The translations under genes and the position numbers were made by a program. This document shows positions 34,558 through 45,164 of a stretch of DNA of 57,533 bases, in pieces (the stretch's first letter is position 1; each line of letters starts with the position of its first letter). This stretch comes from Sphingobium sp. C100 (GTDB lineage Bacteria > Pseudomonadota > Alphaproteobacteria > Sphingomonadales > Sphingomonadaceae). The notes beneath the pieces were generated by a model that was not told the DNA's origin, ran no database searches, and saw nothing but the letters and a program-made list of their open reading frames with translations. The stretch covers positions 1 through 57,533 of the forward strand of contig NZ_AYOY01000138.1 of NCBI RefSeq assembly GCF_000508185.1, in the 5' to 3' direction.

Positions 34558-34794
34558 TCATGCATCAACGCTGAAAATTCGAGCCTTGAAGAAGGCAAAT
34601 GACAAACCAGCAAATAGCAGCGCGACGATACCAACCACCATGTTAATGGGCGCTGGATCGCAAAACTCGACCGAGTCCGGCGACATGCCACACGTCCGGA
34701 TGGCAGCCAGCACGATCTCGATGGACGCGACGACCCAATATGCAATACTGAGAATCCCGTAGAGCATGATCTTGCTGCCTCTGGGTTTGTTCAC
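34558..34794 (-). CDS. Small inner-membrane protein in the propionate module (B)
   Basis: A 78-residue protein of unknown family with two hydrophobic helices (about 11-28 and 48-70) and a short loop carrying two cysteines ([13 protein letters not shown]), which could form a periplasmic disulphide. It starts with GTG at 34794, whose GTGA overlaps the bioB stop, a strong sign of translational coupling. The upstream extension to 34956 lies inside bioB and is rejected. Confidence 0.65.
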   Translation of the reverse strand: MNKPRGSKIMLYGILSIAYWVVASIEIVLAAIRTCGMSPDSVEFCDPAPINMVVGIVALLFAGLSFAFFKARIFSVDA

Positions 34795-35792
34795 TCCACC
34801 GCCTCCAGATGTTCCTTCACCTCGGCCTGCATCGGCACGAGGCCCAGCTTCGCGAACAGCGCGGTATCGGCATTGTCGCCCGCATTCGCCGTCGTCAGCA
34901 GCTTGTCGCCCGTAAATATGCTGTTCGCGCCCGCCATGAAGCAGAGCGCCTGACACGCATCCGACATGCTTTCCCGCCCGGCGCTCAACCGCACCATGCT
35001 TTCCGGCATCACGATCCGCGCCACAGCAACTGTCCGCACGAACTCGATCTCATCGATCTTGGCGAGGGGGGTGTCGGCCAACATGTCGCCCAGCACCGTG
35101 CCCTTGACCGGCACCAGCGCGTTGATCGGCACGCTCTGCGGATGCATCGGCAGCACCGCCAGCGCGTGGAGGAAGCCGACGCGGTCCTCGCGCGTCTCGC
35201 CCATGCCCACGATCCCGCCGCTGCACACGTTGATGCCCGAATTGCGGACATTTTCCAGCGTCTCCAGCCGATCGCCGAAGGTTCGCGTCGTGATGACCTT
35301 CTCATAATGTTCGGGCGAGGTGTCGATATTATGGTTGTAATAATCGAGGCCAGCGTCCGCCAAAGTCTTGGCCTGATTTTCGTCCAGCATCCCCAGCGTC
35401 ATGCAGGTTTCCATGCCCATCTGGCGCACGCCCTTCACCATCTGGACGATGGCGGGCATATCCCGCTCCTTGGGGTTGCGCCAGGCTGCGCCCATGCAAA
35501 AGCGCGAGCTGCCCGCATCCTTCGCCTGCGCCGCCGCCTGCATGACAGCCTGCACGGTCATCAGTTTCTCAGCCTTCAGGCCGCTTTCCGCCGACGCCGA
35601 CTGGTTGCAATAGCCGCAATCCTCCGGGCAGCCGCCGGTCTTGATGGACAGCAAAGTGGACAGTTGCACTTCGTTGCGCGGAAAATTCGCGCGATGGATC
35701 GACTGCGCTTCGAACATCAGGTCGTTGAACGGCAGGTCGAACAGCGCGGCGATTTCCTCGCGGGTCCAATCGGTGCGGGCGGTGATGGTCAT
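34791..35792 (-). CDS. bioB: Biotin synthase
   Basis: A 333-residue radical-SAM enzyme inserting sulphur into dethiobiotin. The CPEDCGYC motif (CxxxCxxC, residues 55-62) binds the radical 4Fe-4S cluster, and later conserved Cys and Arg residues ([21 protein letters not shown]) support the second cluster. Its position between pccA and the mutase, abutting the mutase stop (TAAATG), puts cofactor supply next to the biotin-dependent carboxylase. No other bio genes are present. Confidence 0.96.
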   Translation of the reverse strand: MTITARTDWTREEIAALFDLPFNDLMFEAQSIHRANFPRNEVQLSTLLSIKTGGCPEDCGYCNQSASAESGLKAEKLMTVQAVMQAAAQAKDAGSSRFCMGAAWRNPKERDMPAIVQMVKGVRQMGMETCMTLGMLDENQAKTLADAGLDYYNHNIDTSPEHYEKVITTRTFGDRLETLENVRNSGINVCSGGIVGMGETREDRVGFLHALAVLPMHPQSVPINALVPVKGTVLGDMLADTPLAKIDEIEFVRTVAVARIVMPESMVRLSAGRESMSDACQALCFMAGANSIFTGDKLLTTANAGDNADTALFAKLGLVPMQAEVKEHLEAVE

Positions 35793-37952
<2,160 letters not shown>

Positions 37953-37974
37953 CTGCGTCCTATCCTACCCATTT

Positions 37975-38055
37975 CGTCACCCCGGCCTTGAGCCGGAGTC
38001 CGCTGCTTCTCCCGCCTGCAAGGCAGCGGGATGCCGGATCAAGTCCGGCATGACG
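37975..38055. repeat. Palindromic repeat, GGACTTGATCC type, copy 2
   Basis: An 81-base element bounded by CGTCA and TGACG with inverted arms (CACCCCGGCCTTGAGCCGG on one side and CCGGATCAAGTCCGG on the other) and a GC-rich inner stem. It is the same family as 34451-34538, with the left arm diverged. It occupies nearly the whole gap between the epimerase and mutase genes. Confidence 0.8.
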
Positions 38056-38059
38056 TCAT

Positions 38060-38500
38060 TCAATGACCGCCGCCCTTGGGCGTCTCCATAATCTCGGTCA
38101 GCACCCCGTTCATGTCCCTGGGATGCACGAAGAAGATCGGCGTACCATGCGCCCCAATGCGCGGCTCGCCCAGCACGCGCTTGCCCAGGCCCTCGAACCA
38201 GGCCTTGGCCTCGTGAATGTCGGGCACTTCGTAACACATATGATGCTGCCCGCCGGCCGGGTTCTTGGCGATGAAGCCGTGAATCGGGCTGTCCTCGCCC
38301 AGCGGCTCGATCAGCTCGATCTGCGTCCCGGCCGTGCCATTTTCCCCTGGCGTATCGACGAAGCAGACCTTCACGCCCTGCGCCGGCAGGTCGAACGGCT
38401 GATGGGTCAGCGTCGCGCCCATGACGTCGCGATAATAGGCCAGGCTGGCCTCCAGCGAAGGCGTTGCGATGCCGATATGATTCAAGCGGCCGAGTTTCAT
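38060..38500 (-). CDS. mce: Methylmalonyl-CoA epimerase
   Basis: A 146-residue vicinal-oxygen-chelate enzyme converting (S)- to (R)-methylmalonyl-CoA, the link between PccAB and the mutase. Metal-ligand positions fit: His8 in LNHIGIA, His in QHHMCYEV and Glu in LTEIME. Two beta-alpha-beta-beta-beta units are expected. It lies 12 bases downstream of the pccB stop. Confidence 0.94.
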   Translation of the reverse strand: MKLGRLNHIGIATPSLEASLAYYRDVMGATLTHQPFDLPAQGVKVCFVDTPGENGTAGTQIELIEPLGEDSPIHGFIAKNPAGGQHHMCYEVPDIHEAKAWFEGLGKRVLGEPRIGAHGTPIFFVHPRDMNGVLTEIMETPKGGGH

Positions 38501-38512
38501 GTTGCCAACCCT

Positions 38513-40045
38513 TCAAAGCGGAATATTGTCATGCTTCTTCCACGGGTTCTCCAGCGCCTTGTTGCGCAACTTGCGCAGCCCCAGCGCGATGCGCTTGCGG
38601 GTCGAGTGCGGCTGGATCACCTCGTCGATAAAGCCCTTGCTCGCCGCCACGAAAGGATTGGCGAAACGCCCCTCATATTCCGCCGTCCGCTCGGCGATCT
38701 CATCCGCCGTCTTGCCACGGAAGATGATCTCCACCGCGCCCTTCGCGCCCATCACCGCGATCTCGGCGGTCGGCCAGGCATAGTTCAAATCGCCGCGCAA
38801 ATGCTTGGAGCTCATCACGTCATAGGCGCCGCCATAGGCTTTGCGCGTGATGACGGTGATCTTCGGCACGGTGGCTTCGGCATAGGCGAACAGCAATTTC
38901 GCGCCATGCTTGATGATGCCCGAATGTTCCTGCGCCGTCCCCGGCAGGAAGCCCGGCACATCGACGAACGTGACGATCGGAATCTCGAACGCGTCGCAGA
39001 AGCGGACGAACCGCCCGGCTTTCTTCGCCGAATTAATGTCCAGCACACCGGCCAGCACCATCGGCTGGTTGGCGATGATGCCCACCGTCTTGCCCTCGAT
39101 CCGGCCGAAGCCGCAGAGGATGTTGCCGGCATGAGCAGGCTGCACCTCGAAAAAGTCGCCCTCGTCCACGACCTTGCGGATCAGTTCATGCATGTCATAG
39201 GGCTGGTTGGCGTTGGCCGGGATCAGCGTGTCGAGGCTGTCCTCCATCCGGTTCCAGGGGTCGGCGCTCGGCCGCTCGGGCACCAGCTCGCGGTTGGACG
39301 CGGGCAGGAAATCGACAAAATCGCGGACCGCCAGCAGCGCCTCGATGTCATTTTCGAACGCAACGTCGGCGACGCCCGACTTGGTGGTGTGGGTGATCGC
39401 GCCGCCCAGTTCCTCCTGCGTCACGACCTCATTGGTGACGGTCTTCACCACGTCGGGACCGGTGACGAACATGAAGCTGCTGTCCTTCACCATGAAGATG
39501 AAGTCCGTCATCGCCGGCGAATAGACCGCGCCGCCCGCGCATGGACCCATAATGACGCTGATCTGCGGCACCACGCCCGACGCCAGCACGTTGCGCTGGA
39601 AGATTTCGGCATAGCCGGCAAGCGAAGCGACGCCTTCCTGAATACGCGCGCCGCCGCTGTCGTTGAGGCCGATCACGGGCGCGCCGACCTTCATCGCGCT
39701 GTCCATGATCTTGCAGATTTTCATCGCGTGCCGTTCGGACACCGCGCCGCCATAGACGGTGAAATCCTGACTGAAGACGAACACCAGCCGCCCGTTGATC
39801 GTGCCCGACCCGGTGACGACGCCGTCGCCCGGCACATGGGCTTCGTCCATGCCGAAATCGACGCAATTATGTTCGACATACATGTCGACTTCCTCGAAGC
39901 TGCCTTCGTCCAGCAGCACCTCGAGCCGTTCGCGGGCGGTCAGCTTGCCCTTGCTGTGCTGGGCGTCAATCCGCCGCTGGCCGCCGCCCAGGCGGGCGGC
40001 ATCGCGCTTGGCTTCGAGTTGTTCGATGATGGCGAGCTTCGACAT
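38513..40045 (-). CDS. pccB: Propionyl-CoA carboxylase beta subunit
   Basis: A 510-residue carboxyltransferase subunit that moves CO2 from biotin on PccA to propionyl-CoA. Visible are the N-terminal [21 protein letters not shown] (in part), [14 protein letters not shown] and [17 protein letters not shown] for the oxyanion hole, then [15 protein letters not shown]. The ATG at 40045 begins the conserved [14 protein letters not shown]; the upstream frame runs through the operator. Promoter control by the divergent regulator is likely. Confidence 0.95.
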   Translation of the reverse strand: MSKLAIIEQLEAKRDAARLGGGQRRIDAQHSKGKLTARERLEVLLDEGSFEEVDMYVEHNCVDFGMDEAHVPGDGVVTGSGTINGRLVFVFSQDFTVYGGAVSERHAMKICKIMDSAMKVGAPVIGLNDSGGARIQEGVASLAGYAEIFQRNVLASGVVPQISVIMGPCAGGAVYSPAMTDFIFMVKDSSFMFVTGPDVVKTVTNEVVTQEELGGAITHTTKSGVADVAFENDIEALLAVRDFVDFLPASNRELVPERPSADPWNRMEDSLDTLIPANANQPYDMHELIRKVVDEGDFFEVQPAHAGNILCGFGRIEGKTVGIIANQPMVLAGVLDINSAKKAGRFVRFCDAFEIPIVTFVDVPGFLPGTAQEHSGIIKHGAKLLFAYAEATVPKITVITRKAYGGAYDVMSSKHLRGDLNYAWPTAEIAVMGAKGAVEIIFRGKTADEIAERTAEYEGRFANPFVAASKGFIDEVIQPHSTRKRIALGLRKLRNKALENPWKKHDNIPL

Positions 40046-40100
40046 TCGTGCGTCTCTCCAGAAATGATGCGGCTGCCGCCCTGCCATCCCCTACTCAGGC

Positions 40101-40157
40101 TTTCGCATTTTCCGCAAATGCGAATTTGCCAATTTGCAAATCACGACTTCGCAAATT
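40101..40157. promoter_or_regulatory. Operator cluster of TTTGCAAA-like motifs, pccB / regulator
   Basis: The gap between pccB and the divergent regulator holds at least four related motifs: CCGCAAATG (40112-40120), GAATTTGCC (40122-40130), a perfect TTTGCAAA (40133-40140) and TTCGCAAATT (40148-40157), plus a TTCGCATTT at 40102-40110. Regulators of the RamB/PrpR/ScfR family are known to bind TTTGCAAA-type sites, and a member is encoded 13 bases away. The cluster should control both directions. Confidence 0.7.
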
Positions 40158-40169
40158 AGGACAGGCTTT

Positions 40170-41585
40170 ATGGCACGCGGCAATCGTATCTTCGCAGGTC
40201 CACGCCTGCGCCAGCTTCGCCTGGACCATCGGATGGACCAGGCGACGATGGCGCAGGCGCTGGGCATATCCGTATCCTATCTCAGCCAAATGGAAAATGA
40301 CGATCGTCCCCTGACCGCCAAGGTCAAGGCGGCGCTCGCCAGCGCCTTTCCAACCGACTGGGCCAGCTTCGACAGCCGTGAGGATGAACAATTGCTGGGC
40401 GCCTTCACCTATGCGCTGGGCCATCCCGAACTGCCGGCGACCCCGATGGAGCCGGAGCGGATCGAAAAGCTGCACCTGCAATTTCCCGAATTCGCGGCCC
40501 GCTATGTCGATCTCTACAATGCGCATATGCGCGCCAATGAACGCATCAACATGATCGAGGAGGCGATCGCCAACGATCATGCGGTGCAGGCTCGCCTGCC
40601 ATGGGAAGCGGCGCGCGACTGGTTCCACGAGGCAGGCAATTATGTGCATCCGCTCGACTGCCTGGCCGAGGATATGGCGGAAAGTTTCGGCCAGGGGCAG
40701 GTGCTGGACGAAGGCATGTTGGTTGAAGCGCTGGCCCGGCGGCACGGTATCGAAACGCTGATCGCCGAAACGCCCGACAGCGCGCTGCGCGCCTATCGCG
40801 CCGCCGACAGACGATTGTTCATCAACGCCGCGCTGCCGACCGAAAGCCGCAAGTTCATGCTCGCGCACCAGCTCATGATGCTGGAAGGACAGGCCGTCAT
40901 CGCCGATGTGGTGAGCAAGGCGGCCCTCCCCGTTCCAGGCTCCGACCGGCTGCTGGCGATCGGCCTTGGCAATTATGCGGCGGGCGCGCTGCTGATGCCC
41001 TATGCCGCCTTCCGCGAAGCGGCGCGGGCGATGCGGCACGATATCGACCGGCTGGCGCGCACCTTCGGCGTCAGTTTCGAACAGGCCTGCCATCGCCTGT
41101 CAACGTTGCAACGGCCGGGGCTGCGCGGCATCCCCTTCTTTTTTTGCCGCGTCGATATGGCCGGCAACATCACCAAGCGTCACAGCGCCACGCGCCTGCA
41201 ATTCGCCCGCTTCGGCGGCGCCTGTCCGTTATGGAATGTCCATGAAGCGGTCGCCGTCCCGGACCGGATCAACGTGCAACTGGGCGAGACGCCTGACGGG
41301 GTGCGTTATGTCTCCATGGCGAAGGGGCTGGTGAAGCCATCGGGCAGCTACAAGCGCACGCCGCGCCGTTTCGCCGTGGTGTTGGGGTGCGAGACCGCCC
41401 ATGCCGCGAACTTCGTCTATGCCGACGGCCTGCAATTGGAGGTGGAGGGGGCAGCGACGCCCATCGGCATCACGTGCCGCCTATGTCCCCGCCAGAGCTG
41501 CGACCAGCGCGCCTTTCCCCCCGCAGACCGGCCGATCCATGTCGATCCCGACAATCGCCAGATCGTGCCTTACTGGATCGGATGA
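40170..41585 (+). CDS. ScfR/PccR-type propionyl-CoA-responsive regulator
   Basis: A 471-residue XRE-family regulator of short-chain acyl-CoA metabolism. An N-terminal helix-turn-helix (about 11-62, with QALGISVSYLSQMENDDRP) is followed by an IrrE-like domain and a Cys-rich C-terminal DUF2083-type region (TCRLCPRQSC). The metallopeptidase HExxH is absent; the corresponding stretch reads FMLAHQLMML, so it is probably a ligand sensor. The ATG at 40170 has AGGA nine bases upstream. Divergence from pccB parallels PccR of Rhodobacter sphaeroides; whether it activates or represses is not visible. Confidence 0.85.
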   Translation: MARGNRIFAGPRLRQLRLDHRMDQATMAQALGISVSYLSQMENDDRPLTAKVKAALASAFPTDWASFDSREDEQLLGAFTYALGHPELPATPMEPERIEKLHLQFPEFAARYVDLYNAHMRANERINMIEEAIANDHAVQARLPWEAARDWFHEAGNYVHPLDCLAEDMAESFGQGQVLDEGMLVEALARRHGIETLIAETPDSALRAYRAADRRLFINAALPTESRKFMLAHQLMMLEGQAVIADVVSKAALPVPGSDRLLAIGLGNYAAGALLMPYAAFREAARAMRHDIDRLARTFGVSFEQACHRLSTLQRPGLRGIPFFFCRVDMAGNITKRHSATRLQFARFGGACPLWNVHEAVAVPDRINVQLGETPDGVRYVSMAKGLVKPSGSYKRTPRRFAVVLGCETAHAANFVYADGLQLEVEGAATPIGITCRLCPRQSCDQRAFPPADRPIHVDPDNRQIVPYWIG

Positions 41586-41594
41586 CGCAGAAGA

Positions 41595-42047
41595 TCAGGC
41601 GCGCCGGTCTCCATGGAGCTTCGCCCACAGATCGGCCGTTCCGGCCTCTTGCGCGCGCGTGGTGAACTGGGCTGCGATCAGCCAGCCCTTGATCGGTCGC
41701 AACGGTAGCACCGTCGTCAGGATGACCACCGGCAGTCCAACCGCCAGATGCACCCATAAGGGCGGCCGCGCCATGATTTCCAGCATCAGGATGAAGATCA
41801 CCCCCGGCACGCAGGCGAACAACTGGACGAAAACCGCGGGGCCATCGGCGGGATCGGCAAAGCTGTAGTCCAGACCGCACATCTCGCAATGGTCGCGCAC
41901 GGTCAGGAAGCCCTTGAAGATATGCCCCTCACCGCAGCGCGGACAGCGGCCGAAGACCCCGGTTTCGTGCGGCGGTCGTTTCTTCCAGCGCCCGCCATGC
42001 GCGTCCGTCCAGAAGGCGTCGCTCTGTTCGTCCATATCCTGTCCCAT
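41595..42047 (-). CDS. DUF983 membrane protein with zinc ribbon
   Basis: A 150-residue DUF983 protein. An N-terminal zinc-ribbon-like segment (RCPRCGEGHIF then CEMCGLDY) precedes two hydrophobic helices (about 70-90 and 97-115). DUF983 proteins often occur near respiratory oxidase genes but have no settled function. The ATG at 42047 has GGAG six bases upstream. It is convergent with the ScfR-type gene, with 9 bases between stops. Confidence 0.88.
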   Translation of the reverse strand: MGQDMDEQSDAFWTDAHGGRWKKRPPHETGVFGRCPRCGEGHIFKGFLTVRDHCEMCGLDYSFADPADGPAVFVQLFACVPGVIFILMLEIMARPPLWVHLAVGLPVVILTTVLPLRPIKGWLIAAQFTTRAQEAGTADLWAKLHGDRRA

Positions 42048-42166
42048 CCTGCTCCTTTCGCCCGCGCGAAGCTTTGTGTCGAGTGCGCCTTTTGTCCAAG
42101 GCTGGCCTTTGTGCGCGCAAGGCGCTATCGGGCGCGCCAATCATCCCGATCTTGTAAGGCAGTCAA

Positions 42167-43267
42167 ATGGGTTTTCGTTGCGGTATCGTCGGTCTTCCCA
42201 ATGTGGGCAAGTCCACCCTGTTCAACGCGCTGACCGAGACGCAGGCGGCGCAGGCGGCCAACTATCCCTTCTGCACCATCGAGCCGAATGAGGGCCGCGT
42301 GGCGGTGCCCGACGAGCGACTGGAAACCATCGCAAAGATCGGCGGATCGGCCAAGATCATCGAAACCCAGCTCAGTTTCGTGGACATCGCCGGATTGGTG
42401 CGCGGCGCGTCGAAGGGCGAAGGGCTGGGCAACCAGTTTCTGGCCAATATCCGCGAAGTGGATGCGATCGTCCACGTCCTGCGCTGTTTCGAGGATGACG
42501 ACATCACCCATGTCGAGGGCAAGGTCGATCCCATCGCCGACGCCGAAACGGTCGAGACCGAACTGATGCTCGCCGACCTTGAGTCGCTGGAGAAGCGCGT
42601 TCCGAACCTCGCCAAGAAAGCCGCGCAGGGCGACAAGGAGGCCAAGGCCGCCGCCGCCGTGCTGGGCCAGGCGCTCGACCTGCTGCGCGAAGGCAGGCCC
42701 GCGCGCCTGACCGTCCCCAGGGATGTCGAGGAAGAGCGTCTCTTCGCCCAGGCGCAACTACTGACCGCCAAGCCCGTCCTCTATGTCTGCAATGTCGAGG
42801 AGGATGCTGCATCTGAGGGCAACGCCTTTTCCGCCCGCGTGTTCGAAAAGGCGGCTGCCGAAAATGCCAGCGCGGTGATCGTGTCCGCCGCGATCGAAGC
42901 GGAACTCGTGACCATGCCGGTCGAAGAACGCGCCGAATATCTCGAAGCGCTGGGCCTGAGCGAAGCCGGCCTCGCCCGCATCATCCGTGCGGGCTATGAA
43001 CTGCTCGGCCTCATCACCTTTTTTACCGTGGGGCCGAAGGAAGCGCGCGCCTGGACCGTGGCGAAGGGCAGCAAGGCGCCCCAGGCCGCCGGCGCGATCC
43101 ACACCGATTTCGAAAAGGGCTTCATCCGCGCCGAGACCATGGCCTATGCCGATTATGTCCAATATAATGGCGAGGCCGGGGCCAAGGAAGCAGGCAAGTG
43201 GCGGTCCGAAGGCAAGGATTATGTGACGCAGGACGGCGACATCATGCTGTTCCGCTTCAACGTCTGA
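42167..43267 (+). CDS. ychF: Redox-regulated ATPase/GTPase YchF
   Basis: A 366-residue Obg-related P-loop protein that prefers ATP and associates with ribosomes. G1 GLPNVGKST lies at 9-17, followed by the G3 segment VDIAGLVRGASKGEGLGNQFL and the C-terminal TGS domain (FFTVGPKEARAWTV, DGDIMLFRFNV). It is followed after 4 bases by the glycosylase gene. Identification secure. Confidence 0.97.
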   Translation: MGFRCGIVGLPNVGKSTLFNALTETQAAQAANYPFCTIEPNEGRVAVPDERLETIAKIGGSAKIIETQLSFVDIAGLVRGASKGEGLGNQFLANIREVDAIVHVLRCFEDDDITHVEGKVDPIADAETVETELMLADLESLEKRVPNLAKKAAQGDKEAKAAAAVLGQALDLLREGRPARLTVPRDVEEERLFAQAQLLTAKPVLYVCNVEEDAASEGNAFSARVFEKAAAENASAVIVSAAIEAELVTMPVEERAEYLEALGLSEAGLARIIRAGYELLGLITFFTVGPKEARAWTVAKGSKAPQAAGAIHTDFEKGFIRAETMAYADYVQYNGEAGAKEAGKWRSEGKDYVTQDGDIMLFRFNV

Positions 43268-43271
43268 TCCT

Positions 43272-43796
43272 GTGGCGCTGCGCCCCGGCCAGATGTCCGC
43301 GCAGCGCAAGACCGCGTTTCCGCCCAGCGTGGACGCACAGACGCGGCTGCTGATCCTGGGCAGCCTGCCCGGCGATGCTTCCATCCGGCAGGGTGAATAT
43401 TACGCCCATCGCGGCAACGCCTTCTGGCATCTGATCGGCGACGTTCTGGGCGAAGATCTGCGCGGCGCACCCTATGCCATGCGCCTGAAGCGGCTGCGCG
43501 CGCGGGGCGTGGGCCTCTGGGACGTGATCGAAAGCGCGGAGCGGCCGGGGAGCCTGGACAGCGGCATTCGCGGGGCGGAACTGCGCGATCTCGGCGCGTT
43601 TATCGCGCGACTGCCGGCCCTGAGCGCGATCGCTTTCAATGGCAAGACCGCTGCGCTGCATGGCCGCCGGCAATTGGGCGAGCAGCAGCAGGGACTTGTG
43701 CTCATCGACCTGCCGTCATCCAGCGGCGCCTATGCCAGCCTGTCGCGCGAAGCGAAGCGGGAGGCATGGAGCAGCTTGCGCGAGCATCTGGTGTAA
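43272..43796 (+). CDS. Hypoxanthine-DNA glycosylase (UDG family 6)
   Basis: A 174-residue base-excision-repair enzyme of the uracil-DNA-glycosylase superfamily, probably removing deoxyinosine from deaminated adenine. LILGSLPGDASI (27-38) is the family-6 motif 1, YYAHRGNAFW (43-52) follows as usual, and LPSSSGAYASL near the C-terminus is motif 2. A GTG at 43272, just after ychF, gives the full frame; the ATG at 43293 is an alternative. Substrate is assigned by family only. Confidence 0.86.
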   Translation: MALRPGQMSAQRKTAFPPSVDAQTRLLILGSLPGDASIRQGEYYAHRGNAFWHLIGDVLGEDLRGAPYAMRLKRLRARGVGLWDVIESAERPGSLDSGIRGAELRDLGAFIARLPALSAIAFNGKTAALHGRRQLGEQQQGLVLIDLPSSSGAYASLSREAKREAWSSLREHLV

Positions 43797-43808
43797 AAGC
43801 CTACCAAA

Positions 43809-43826
43809 ACGTCACTTTACCGTCAT
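43809..43826 (+). promoter_or_regulatory. Pho-box-like direct repeat before the phosphodiesterase/PhoD genes
   Basis: Two CGTCA-containing heptamers (ACGTCAC and CCGTCAT) are spaced 11 bases apart with a TTTA linker, the 7-4-7 layout of PhoB binding sites. GTCA is intact in both half-sites; flanking positions are partly off consensus. It lies about 50 bases before a gene pair for extracytoplasmic phosphoester hydrolysis, which fits phosphate-starvation control. Confidence 0.55.
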
Positions 43827-43847
43827 GGCATCGCTGCTAAGCGATTT

Positions 43848-43868
43848 TCTCCAGAAGAAAATCACATA
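43848..43868 (+). other. AT-rich inverted repeat just upstream of the phosphodiesterase start
   Basis: An 8-bp perfect stem (GATTTTCT and AGAAAATC) with a 5-base loop ends 8 bases before the ATG, between the Pho-box-like site and the coding start. It is AT-rich in a GC-rich setting and could be a leader hairpin or a protein site. No family is recognised. Confidence 0.4.
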
Positions 43869-43876
43869 GAGTCGCC

Positions 43877-45154
43877 ATGCTGAGCCGTTCCCCCGCCATT
43901 CTCGCCCCCGCCCTTATCGCACTTGCGGCGTTGAGCGCCTGCGCCACCGCGCCGAGCGGACACCCCGCCCCGATCGCCCAGGCCGAGCAGCGCGCGCCGG
44001 TGACAATCCTCGTGTCCATCGACGGTTTCCGTTCCGACTATCTGCACCGCGGCGTCACGCCTCATCTGGCGGCGCTGGCGGCCGGCGGGATCGAAGGGCC
44101 GATGCGCCCTTCCTTCCCGACCAAGACTTTCCCCAATCACTGGGCGATCGTCACCGGCGACCGGCCCGACCGCAACGGCATCGTCGCCAACAGCATGGAG
44201 GACGCCAGCCGGCCGGACGAAAAATTCACGATGGCGAGCGACGATCCCTATTGGTGGAACGAGGCCGAGCCGATCTGGGCAACGGCGGAACAGGCGGGTG
44301 TGCGCACCGCCACCATGTTCTGGCCCGGCTCCAATGTCGCATGGGGCGCGACCCGCGACACCGACTGGCCCCATATGATCCATGGCGGCACCCGCCCGAG
44401 CGACTGGGCGCAGTTCAACCAGGCCATCGGCGGCACGCAGCGCGTCAACATGGTGCTGGACGTGCTGCGTCGTCCCGCCGACATCCGTCCGCACTTCGTG
44501 ACCCTCTATTTCGACACAGTGGACACTGCCGGCCATATCTACGGGCCGGACGCACCGGAAACAGCGCAGGCCCTGACCGAAGTCGATGCGCATGTCGGCG
44601 AACTCGTTGCGGGTCTCAAGGCTATGGGCCAGCCGGCCAACCTCGTGATCGTCGCCGACCATGGCATGGCGGCGCGCGCGACCGACCGGGTCGTGGCGCT
44701 CGACAAAGTCGCCGATCCGGCCGACTATCGCATCGTCGAATATGGCCCCTATGCCAGCCTCACCGCCTTGCCGGGCCATGAGAAGGCGTTGGAAGCCGCC
44801 TTGCTGAAACCCCAGCCGCATATGCAATGCTGGCGCAAGAGCGAGATCCCGGCGCGCTTCCACTATGGCACGCACCGCCGCATTCCGCCCTATTTCTGTC
44901 TGGGCGAAACCGGGTGGGAGATCCAGCCCACAACACCGACCAAGCCGGTAACCGGCGGCAACCATGGCTGGGACGATCGCGCGCCGGAAATGCAGGCGCT
45001 GTTCATCGCCAACGGCCCGGCCTTCGTCCCCCACGCCAAGGCTCCCGCAGACTTCGCCAATGTCGACGTCTATCCGCTGCTCGCGCGGCTGCTCGGCGTG
45101 ACGCCGCGTCCTTCCGATGCCGACCCCGCCGCGCTTGCCGACATTGTCCGATAA
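43877..45154 (+). CDS. Exported nucleotide pyrophosphatase/phosphodiesterase
   Basis: A 425-residue lipoprotein of the ectonucleotide pyrophosphatase/phosphodiesterase branch of the alkaline phosphatase superfamily. A signal with lipobox LSAC (Cys22) is followed by a metal Asp49 in VSIDGFRSDYL, the nucleophile Thr84 in FPTKTFPNHW, LYFDTVDTAGH and IVADHGM. It should hydrolyse phosphodiester or pyrophosphate bonds of nucleotides outside the cytoplasm. It lies 10 bases before phoD and behind the Pho-box-like site. Confidence 0.9.
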   Translation: MLSRSPAILAPALIALAALSACATAPSGHPAPIAQAEQRAPVTILVSIDGFRSDYLHRGVTPHLAALAAGGIEGPMRPSFPTKTFPNHWAIVTGDRPDRNGIVANSMEDASRPDEKFTMASDDPYWWNEAEPIWATAEQAGVRTATMFWPGSNVAWGATRDTDWPHMIHGGTRPSDWAQFNQAIGGTQRVNMVLDVLRRPADIRPHFVTLYFDTVDTAGHIYGPDAPETAQALTEVDAHVGELVAGLKAMGQPANLVIVADHGMAARATDRVVALDKVADPADYRIVEYGPYASLTALPGHEKALEAALLKPQPHMQCWRKSEIPARFHYGTHRRIPPYFCLGETGWEIQPTTPTKPVTGGNHGWDDRAPEMQALFIANGPAFVPHAKAPADFANVDVYPLLARLLGVTPRPSDADPAALADIVR

Positions 45155-45164
45155 GGTAAAAATC

